NCBI GenBank assembly: GCA_900770785.1
Contig: CAAGLJ010000245.1
Coordinates: 1 to 34,248, forward strand
Source of the DNA: Lachnospiraceae bacterium
GTDB taxonomy: Bacteria; Bacillota; Clostridia; Lachnospirales; Lachnospiraceae
Length of the DNA: 34,248 bases
Direction: 5' to 3'
Positions 8,001 through 12,815 of the stretch are shown one piece after another. The position numbers were made by a program, and so were the translations under genes. Each line of letters opens with the position of its first letter. Position 1 is the first letter of the stretch. The notes under the pieces were generated by a model. That model was given only the letters and a program-made list of their open reading frames with translations. It was not told the DNA's origin and did not search any database.

Positions 8001-8714
8001 AAAGCCCATGCTAAAACCGCTAAAGGGCATCAATACCGGTTCTCCTGCGCCACTTTGTCCCATAAGCTCCATCATTTTAGAAACCGCTGCATCATATTTT
8101 GTATAATCAAGTGATGCGCTTTCTTCGGCTGTCAGTGCTTCCTTTGCTGTGTCAATTTCACCAAGCAAATCCGATACCTCATCAAAATTCTCCTCTGTGA
8201 TGTCTTCTGCATCAGGGAGATTATCAATCATTACCTGCACCGCCGGGACTGCCGCTGATAAATTGTTTCCCTCCGGCTCTGCTTCATTTCCGCAGATATC
8301 ACAGATGAATGTGCAGGGACTTCCTTCTGAGCTTTCCACATAACCGCATTTATCGTCATGCACATGCCCACACTCATGTCCCTCGGCATAACCACACACG
8401 TCATCATGCTCATGGGTACAGCTCTCTGCGTTTTCCCCACAGCTTTCGTCATGTACATGGGTACACTCGCTGGCTTGCTGATAGCCGCAGCTTTCGTCAT
8501 GCACATGCCCGCACTCATGCCCCTCGACAGGTGCCACATAACCACATTCTACCGTATGCTCTGTGTGATGTTCACACAGTCCGGTATCTGTGCTGCCGTT
8601 CTCTGCCCTTACTGTAACCGGAATCATCGTTCCGATCAGACACAGGCTCATAAGAAGGGCAAGCCACCGCTTCCCGCTCCTTGCCAGGTCTCCTTTCCTA
8701 CAAAATCTCCCCAT
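5052..8714 (-). CDS. Wall-anchored multidomain surface protein with His/Cys repeats and VPKTG sorting signal
   Basis: A protein of 1220 residues. Seen in order: signal peptide (WLALLMSLCLIGTMIPVTVRA, residues 17-37); four near-identical CxHxHDxxCGY-type repeats plus a degenerate first one (about 46-140); a DUF6273-like domain (about 255-455, with NNIWWLRSA and GGVSPALNV); beta-sandwich-like modules; two InlB-type B repeats (about 600-675 and 973-1044, each with EWxVESGNITLADST); a chitobiase C-terminal-like module (about 890-970, YYTIDGSEP); a Pro/Gly-rich linker; an X2/Ig-like module; then VPKTGD (about 1173), a membrane segment and a basic tail. It should be exported and linked to peptidoglycan by the downstream sortase. 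GGAGGAG ahead of the ATG at 8714 favours this start over an ATG 15 bp upstream. Ligand and metal are unknown; adhesion or metal capture is inference. Confidence 0.88.
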   Translation of the reverse strand: MGRFCRKGDLARSGKRWLALLMSLCLIGTMIPVTVRAENGSTDTGLCEHHTEHTVECGYVAPVEGHECGHVHDESCGYQQASECTHVHDESCGENAESCTHEHDDVCGYAEGHECGHVHDDKCGYVESSEGSPCTFICDICGNEAEPEGNNLSAAVPAVQVMIDNLPDAEDITEENFDEVSDLLGEIDTAKEALTAEESASLDYTKYDAAVSKMMELMGQSGAGEPVLMPFSGFSMGFSMEGKPAGTTVRTINLNAAVLRPSSTWSTGGNLVYFGSYNNSPVAYRVLSSPNTQESSSNYLLLDCNTILQTMAFSSDNTNQWAGSNCRVRSWLISDFYSNSSVFSSIEQGAIANTVLKDQSRYIVGVYGIEYIDDSTTDNVFCLSAAEVDGLYGADNNGSRAKTGGNNIWWLRSAITINPSIAGLVDSSGRIFRHFVGSDGGVSPALNVNLSSVLFASESGTGKSSALASVSGGTATEWKLTLLDSSKTVNVTNGESVTREGTTVTVPYTYTGSDVSQISVMITDKAYTDSSAQVLYYGALQGVTISNLTGTGTFTLPIELADKTCGTDYYAYIIAEDVNGEKETDYASTPVQITISTSVSKYTVTVTNGTLSGGSTTGDYAQGETVTITADAAPGGQQFKEWTVESGNITLADSTSATTTFTMPAEAVSVKANYEKIITSVEVNISQPTPGNNLAGTAAVSTPGVKTASPDITWKEGSKTAGPTAGYHTAYTAEVTLSPDTDYVFASQVTANIKADGTTVGSGTVTNNASGTITISYTFAATRKANVIRIINPAAIIGVANGTAKTAAALGLPGTVMMVTEDGNRMADVTWDLSNLTGTYEPSVLTEQTFTADGKVTLPSDIGNGRNITLNASVQVTVSEAGVVGAVQATPTEGTYSSNQKIVLRSSTDGAEIYYTIDGSEPGRTNGTKYTEAIDVTGREGQSVQTRIKAIAVKSGMKDSGAVTFTYTIQIPAPKYTVTVTGGSATGEYAQGETVTITAGAAPEGQQFKEWVVESGNITLADSTGETTSFTMPAGEVKVRAVYEEGRNPGGGVADPGGGGPAAPNTPGNPATPDTTYQIINGANSSWIYGSDEGLTIRGNGEFSRFTGVRVDGRLLDQSNYTAREGSTIITLKTSYLNTLEAGTHTVEILWADGSASTIFIINASASDKKDDVPKTGDSMPLIWLFALAGLSGTGLIITAKKGGKNLETLRKQLKNDTRK
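5607..5794 (-). repeat. InlB-type repeat, copy 2 within the surface-protein gene
   Basis: This segment is a diverged DNA-level copy of 6718-6916. Both encode YTVTVT..., DYAQGETVTIT or EYAQGETVTIT, QQFKEW and SGNITLADST. The similarity is strong enough at nucleotide level to suggest internal duplication and not just shared fold. Confidence 0.75.
6718..6916 (-). repeat. InlB-type repeat, copy 1 within the surface-protein gene
   Basis: Partner of the repeat at 5607-5794. This copy carries four extra residues (TLSG) before the GGS segment, a small indel between copies. Confidence 0.75.
8300..8565 (-). repeat. Tandem His/Cys-repeat coding region
   Basis: It encodes HECGHVHDESCGY, SECTHVHDESCGE, ESCTHEHDDVCGY and HECGHVHDDKCGY, at a spacing of about 14-20 residues, plus a degenerate first unit. 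The DNA units are also alike (repeated blocks reading catgcacatg and cactcatg on the plus strand). Closely spaced His and Cys pairs suggest metal binding; which metal is not visible. Confidence 0.8.
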
Positions 8715-8750
8715 TGCAATCTCCTCCATTCTTTTGTGTTTTTGTCAATT

Positions 8751-8858
8751 TTAATCCTCAAAAAGTCTCCGCTTTCTCTCAATCATCTCATCGATTCTCT
8801 CCATATATCCTACAACGTCCTTCACGTTGTCACAGTGCTCAATCTGTCCATCGGGATA
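8751..8858 (-). pseudogene. Detached 3' end of hemZ (direct repeat copy 1)
   Basis: This is a 108-bp copy of the last 36 codons of hemZ, stop codon included (10625-10732), with a single difference (T at 8836 against C at 10710, changing Arg to His). It encodes YPDGQIEHCDNVKDVVGY... to LFED-stop but has no start and no upstream hemZ sequence. Similarity ends exactly at the stop codon on one side and within the codon run on the other. It sits about 37 bp ahead of the surface-protein start codon. It looks like an attachment-type or recombination duplicate, not a gene. Confidence 0.93.
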
Positions 8859-9054
8859 TGAGAAACACCGTATTATCGAGTATTATTCTTATATGATTGA
8901 TGTACTTTTGATGTACTGGAATGTCCCAAAGGACTCTCCAATACTATAAACCATTTTTTTAATAAATATAATTATTTGCAGTGCTTGTAACCTGTCCAAA
9001 TCCATATATAATAACAAGATTTGGACAGTAATATGCGATGAAGCATATCATAAT
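8859..9054. other. AT-rich gap between hemZ remnant and ATPase gene
   Basis: No gene is seen. It holds a tandem 11-bp repeat (TTGATGTACTT at 8897-8907 then TTGATGTACT at 8908-8917), an 11-bp-stem palindrome (8992-9028) and a small hairpin ATATGC/GCATAT (9031-9048) just after the ATPase stop. No convincing promoter for the surface-protein/sortase operon was found here; AATAAT and TATAAG boxes near 8880-8895 on the minus strand lack a good -35. Confidence 0.6.
8992..9028. repeat. Palindrome downstream of the ATPase gene
   Basis: CTGTCCAAATC (8992-9002) and GATTTGGACAG (9018-9028) form a perfect 11-bp inverted repeat with a 15-nt AT-rich loop. It shares the core GTCCAAATC with the palindrome upstream of the ATPase (10540-10588). 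There is no T run on either strand, so it is not an ordinary terminator. Confidence 0.85.
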
Positions 9055-10503
9055 TTAATCATGAAACAAGTCATACAGTAATACCTGATTTCCTATCAAA
9101 TTGCTATATTTGTTTTTCTTTACTCCATATGTCGTTACCATCGTAAGTTGTATAGATTTCCTGCATGAAGTAATGATTCGAAAACGATTAACTTTATTTC
9201 TCAGAATTTTATCATATGTTTTATCAATTTCATATTCATCTGTAGAAAACTTCATTTCACATAAATTAACTACTCGATCCCTTCGATCTATCAGCAAATC
9301 AATTTGTGCCCCCTGCTGTATTGTACCATTTTCATTTTCTCCACCTTTAGAATACCAAATTGATTCTTCAGACAATACTCCGGATATGCCAAGCTTATTC
9401 TTTATCTGCTTTATGTGATCTTTACACAACTGCTCAAAAACTAAACCTGTCCATGCTCGTCTGGAAGGATTATCTATTGAATTACTCCAAAATTGTTCAT
9501 CTACTCCATAGTTTTCTTTTATAAAATGAAAATAAAACGCCGAATAATAATCAGCTAGCTGATAAAGAATATCCTTCTTTTTACGTCCATAAAACGATGA
9601 CTGCCTTACAAAACCTGAATCCACCAAATTATTCAAAATTTTGGTTAATGCTCCATTAGACGGTATTCTGGTTGTATCAATTATTTCATTTCGAGTAAGT
9701 CCACTATTCTTTTTACTTAATGCTTCTACAACTTTTACATAACTCTCACTATTAGAAAACAATGTGGCATAAAGATGGTCAAATTCATCCCATAATTCTC
9801 CTTTTGCCTGAAAGAATAATCTGTCAATATTTTGAGAAAGTGAGTACTTCTTTTTTAGCAAACTCAAATAATACGGAATACCTCCCATTATCATATAACA
9901 CTCAGCAATATCGTATCTTGACCACAGAAATCCTTTTGTTCTCAGATATTGCTCTACCTCAGACAAAGTAAATGGTTTCAGATATAATCGACATGTCTGC
10001 CGATTAAACAAGCCTCCTTTATTGTTAGCAAGATTGTCTATCATCCAGGCAGTAGCTGAACCGCATACAATGAATACGATATTATCCACTGTAGATGCGA
10101 AATCATTCCAAAACCATTCAAAAGCAGGTAAAAAACCGGAACGATATGTGTCAAGCCAGGGCATTTCATCAAAAAAGAATACTTGTTTTTTATCTTTAGA
10201 TAAATTCTCTATATATGCCCGCAATAATTCAAAGGCTTCCGTCCAATCCTTAGGTGCTTTTACACGTTTCCCTGATTTTCTGGATAATTCAGAAGCAAAA
10301 TTTTTAAGTTGAACTCCTTTTGGCTGCTCAAAGGCTCCTGTTAGTTTAAATGCAAACTGATTATTGAAAAATTCATTTATCAAAAATGTTTTTCCGACTC
10401 TCCTGCGTCCATATACAATAATCAACTGCGCCGAATCGCTTTCAAGACACTCATTAAGCCGTTCACATTCTTCATTTCTTCCAACTAATTTTTTATTTTC
10501 CAT
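9055..10503 (-). CDS. MNS-type AAA/STAND ATPase with C-terminal DUF234 nuclease-like domain
   Basis: A 482-residue protein of the archaeal-type ATPase (ATPase_2) plus DUF234 family. Seen: LVGRNEECERLNE at the start, Walker A GRRRVGKT (about 32-39), Walker B QVFFFDEMPWLD (about 107-117), sensor-like FIVCGSAT (about 144-151), a winged-helix stretch (about 262-305, RNEIIDTTRIPSNGALTKIL), and a C-terminal QIDLLIDRR ... CEMKFS pair (Asp about 402, Glu/Lys about 416 and 418) matching the D...ExK layout of PD-(D/E)XK folds. Cytoplasmic, no membrane segment. The cellular role of this family is not established; links to mobile DNA or defence are suggestions only. The gene is visibly more AT-rich than its neighbours. 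It has a consensus promoter only 6 bp before the ATG and no ribosome site, so it is predicted leaderless. It lies between the two hemZ 3'-end copies. Confidence 0.85.
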   Translation of the reverse strand: MENKKLVGRNEECERLNECLESDSAQLIIVYGRRRVGKTFLINEFFNNQFAFKLTGAFEQPKGVQLKNFASELSRKSGKRVKAPKDWTEAFELLRAYIENLSKDKKQVFFFDEMPWLDTYRSGFLPAFEWFWNDFASTVDNIVFIVCGSATAWMIDNLANNKGGLFNRQTCRLYLKPFTLSEVEQYLRTKGFLWSRYDIAECYMIMGGIPYYLSLLKKKYSLSQNIDRLFFQAKGELWDEFDHLYATLFSNSESYVKVVEALSKKNSGLTRNEIIDTTRIPSNGALTKILNNLVDSGFVRQSSFYGRKKKDILYQLADYYSAFYFHFIKENYGVDEQFWSNSIDNPSRRAWTGLVFEQLCKDHIKQIKNKLGISGVLSEESIWYSKGGENENGTIQQGAQIDLLIDRRDRVVNLCEMKFSTDEYEIDKTYDKILRNKVNRFRIITSCRKSIQLTMVTTYGVKKNKYSNLIGNQVLLYDLFHD

Positions 10504-10509
10504 ATGATT

Positions 10510-10538
10510 ACTATATTATCCAGCAACGGCCTTGTCAA
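10510..10538 (-). promoter_or_regulatory. Promoter of the ATPase gene (predicted leaderless)
   Basis: On the minus strand TTGACA (10538-10533), 17 bp, TATAGT (10515-10510), then only six bases before the ATG at 10503. The transcript should begin at or within a base or two of the start codon. One base separates the -35 box from the 16-bp palindrome upstream, which could serve as an operator. Confidence 0.75.
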
Positions 10539-10539
10539 T

Positions 10540-10588
10540 ATTCAAACGTCCAAATCTAAAAAACATCGATACATTTGGACGTTTGAAT
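10540..10588. repeat. 16-bp perfect palindrome upstream of the ATPase promoter
   Basis: ATTCAAACGTCCAAAT (10540-10555) and ATTTGGACGTTTGAAT (10573-10588) with a 17-nt loop. It shares GTCCAAATC with the palindrome at 8992-9028 beyond the other end of the gene. No T run follows on either strand. It may be an operator, an element end or both. Confidence 0.9.
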
Positions 10589-10624
10589 CGATAAACTCAT
10601 TTTAATGTACTCTGGAAACTCTTA

Positions 10625-10732
10625 TTAATCCTCAAAAAGTCTCCGCTTTCTCTCAATCATCTCATCGATTCTCTCCATATATCCTACAACGTCCTTCACG
10701 TTGTCACAGCGCTCAATCTGTCCATCGGGATA
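10625..10732 (-). repeat. Direct repeat copy 2 (3' end of intact hemZ)
   Basis: The 108 bp up to and including the hemZ stop codon, 107 of 108 identical to 8751-8858 in the same orientation, offset 1874 bp. The pair brackets the ATPase gene. Confidence 0.95.
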
Positions 10733-12124
10733 AACCCGTTTGGAAACGGTTCCCGCCCCTATGGCCGCAATCGTCTGTTTCTCCTCCATCATCAGAATGT
10801 TATACTTTCCATAATTGCCCTCAGTGGCATAGCCCACATTTTCCAAATTTCCAGTTATATTTTTCTGGCGATAAAGATAATAAGGCTTCATTCCAAGCTC
10901 TCTTGCTCCCGACGCCGCAATTTCCATGGTTTCCTCCGTATTTTGCAGAGTATCCATCCCATATTCACGAGTCCACTGATTCAGGCCTGCGGCCCGCTTT
11001 ATTGCCAGCGAATGTATGGTCAGGCTGTCCGGTGCAAGCTCTTTCACCGCCTCCATGGTGTTTATGACATCTTCTCTGGTCTCTTCTGGAAGGCCCAGAA
11101 TCAAATCCATATTAATATTGGAAAAGCCCACCTTTCGGGCCAGGCGAAAGGTATCCTTTACCTGCTCCACCGTATGCTGACGGCCAATGAGCTTTAAGGT
11201 ATCCTCCTTCATGGTCTGGGGATTTACGGAGATTCTGGTTACTCCGTAATCCTTCATTACCTGTAACTTCTCTTCCGTAATGCTGTCCGCTCTGCCGGCT
11301 TCCACCGTAAATTCCTGCACCATTGAAAAATCAAATTTTTTCTGCAAAGCGGCAAACAGACGGGCCAGTTCCTGTGGTTCTAGGGTGGTCGGCGTACCTC
11401 CCCCAATATACACTGTGTCCAGAATTTTCCCCCTAAATCTCCCTGCCAGATAATCCATTTCCTTTTCCATGGCCGTCAGATAGGCCTCTACCTTTTTCTT
11501 CCATTGTCCTATGGGGTAGGAGGTAAAGGAACAGTAAAGGCAGGTGGTGGGACAAAAGGGGATGCCCACATATAGGCTGTAGCCCATCTCCCCATGGAGT
11601 TCCGACAGAATCTTCCTTTCCCTCTCTGCAATATCCACACTGAGAACCGCTTTTTCTTTGCTGGCATCGTAGTACTCCTGCATGTAAGCAATGATATCTT
11701 CAGGGTTTTTCCCTTCTTCCAGCAGTCCATAGGCAATCTTTACGGGCCGGATACCGGTCAGGTTCCCCCATGGCAGCTCTTTTCCTGTATAGGCACAGAG
11801 CTGGCGGTAAAGAAGCTGCTTCAGCCTGCTTTTTATTTTGCTTTTATCCTCCTTTGGATCAAGAAGTAGCGTTTCCTGCCGTTCCTCCTTTCTGGCAGGT
11901 ACTGTCTGCTCTCCCCTGGCTTCCTCTGTTTCCAGAGGCGCCAAAAGGCTGCAGCAGATTTGTGTTTCACCAAATTCTATTCTGAGTTCCGGCATATCCG
12001 GCGAGGACTTCAGCTCTTTTTCATCTTCGGCAAAAACCTTCACCTCCCGGGTGGGATAAAAGGCCTTTACCAGAGAGTGAATATCATACTCAAACCGGGC
12101 CTGATTTAATTTAACAGCAATCAC
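10625..12124 (-). CDS. hemZ: HemZ-type radical SAM protein (coproporphyrinogen III oxidase-like)
   Basis: A 499-residue radical SAM enzyme like Bacillus HemZ. The iron-sulfur motif CPTTCLYC (Cys about 191, 195 and 198) follows YSLYVGIPF; the SAM-binding GGGTPTTL comes about 45 residues later, then the HemN-type region VTRISVNPQTM and MDLILGLPEET. The extra N-terminal domain of about 180 residues separates HemZ from HemN and HemW. Family proteins are annotated as oxygen-independent coproporphyrinogen dehydrogenase; true haem synthesis in this organism is unproven. The start is GTG at 12124, with AGAGG upstream. It follows the MBL hydrolase by 12 bp in the conserved apt-relA-MBL-hemZ-hisS order. 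Its final 108 bp occur again at 8751-8858. Confidence 0.9.
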   Translation of the reverse strand: MIAVKLNQARFEYDIHSLVKAFYPTREVKVFAEDEKELKSSPDMPELRIEFGETQICCSLLAPLETEEARGEQTVPARKEERQETLLLDPKEDKSKIKSRLKQLLYRQLCAYTGKELPWGNLTGIRPVKIAYGLLEEGKNPEDIIAYMQEYYDASKEKAVLSVDIAERERKILSELHGEMGYSLYVGIPFCPTTCLYCSFTSYPIGQWKKKVEAYLTAMEKEMDYLAGRFRGKILDTVYIGGGTPTTLEPQELARLFAALQKKFDFSMVQEFTVEAGRADSITEEKLQVMKDYGVTRISVNPQTMKEDTLKLIGRQHTVEQVKDTFRLARKVGFSNINMDLILGLPEETREDVINTMEAVKELAPDSLTIHSLAIKRAAGLNQWTREYGMDTLQNTEETMEIAASGARELGMKPYYLYRQKNITGNLENVGYATEGNYGKYNILMMEEKQTIAAIGAGTVSKRVYPDGQIERCDNVKDVVGYMERIDEMIERKRRLFED

Positions 12125-12136
12125 ATAAACCTCTTT

Positions 12137-12763
12137 CTATGCACAATAAGGATTGTATCTTCTTTCTTCTCCAATGGTCGTAGAGTCTCCATGTCCGGGA
12201 AAAACCTTCACCTCATCCGGCAAGCACATCAGTTTTTCTTTCAGGGAACGGCTAAGGGCCGCACCGCTTCCGGTAGGGAAATCGCATCTTCCTACAGAGC
12301 CTTCAAAAAGAGTGTCTCCACTGATTAAAATACCATCCTGCTCAAAATAGAAGCAGCAGCTTCCCACTGTATGTCCGGGGGTCCCGATAACTTTAAATTC
12401 CATCCCTTCAATATTCATCACCGCACCGTCATGGATGTACTCATCTACAGTAGCAGTAATTGCCCTTCCCGTCATTTCCGATACGTTCATGGCAGGGTCT
12501 TCACAGATTATCTTTTCCGGCTCCCAGGCATATACCTTCACTCCCGACAGCTCACGCAGCTTATTGCAGCCCCAGATATGGTCAAAGTGTCCATGGGTCA
12601 GCAAAATCGCCACCACCTCAAAGCCTTTTTCCTTAAAAGTCTCATATAAATAATCTCCCCGGTCTGCCGGGTCAATAACCAGTATTTTCTTCTTTCCCTC
12701 TTCATAAACAAAATAGCAGTTGGTCTGAACGCTGCCCATAACTATCTTTCCAATTTTTAACAT
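12137..12763 (-). CDS. MBL-fold metallohydrolase (glyoxalase II-like, YqgX type)
   Basis: A 208-residue cytoplasmic enzyme of the metallo-beta-lactamase fold. Metal-binding motifs are THGHFDHIWG (HxHxDH), GTPGHTVGSCC, SGDTLFEGSVGRCDF and FPGHGDSTTIGEE, at the spacing of glyoxalase II-like proteins. The usual reaction is hydrolysis of a thioester or similar bond at a dinuclear zinc site; the substrate here is unknown. The start at 12763 has AGGTGAG upstream. It lies between relA (52 bp) and hemZ (12 bp), a linkage common in Clostridia. Length and motifs are complete. The C-terminal substrate-binding domain of true glyoxalase II is absent, so a different substrate is possible. Confidence 0.9.
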   Translation of the reverse strand: MLKIGKIVMGSVQTNCYFVYEEGKKKILVIDPADRGDYLYETFKEKGFEVVAILLTHGHFDHIWGCNKLRELSGVKVYAWEPEKIICEDPAMNVSEMTGRAITATVDEYIHDGAVMNIEGMEFKVIGTPGHTVGSCCFYFEQDGILISGDTLFEGSVGRCDFPTGSGAALSRSLKEKLMCLPDEVKVFPGHGDSTTIGEERRYNPYCA

Positions 12764-12815
12764 TTCCGACTCACCTTTCTTAAAATCCCCTTAGAAGAAC
12801 AGGCTGATCCTCCTA

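Noticed and set aside
8309..8617. Evenly repeated His/Cys coding units looked like a possible CRISPR-like array
   Set aside because: Units lie in one reading frame within a surface protein, the repeats are not identical, and there are no constant repeats with unique spacers.
8751..8858. The hemZ fragment as a short coding gene
   Set aside because: It matches the C-terminus of hemZ only and has no start signal; a duplicated 3' end explains it fully.
10540..10588. The 16-bp palindrome as an intrinsic terminator of hemZ
   Set aside because: No T run follows the stem on the minus strand; the next bases form the -35 box of the ATPase promoter.
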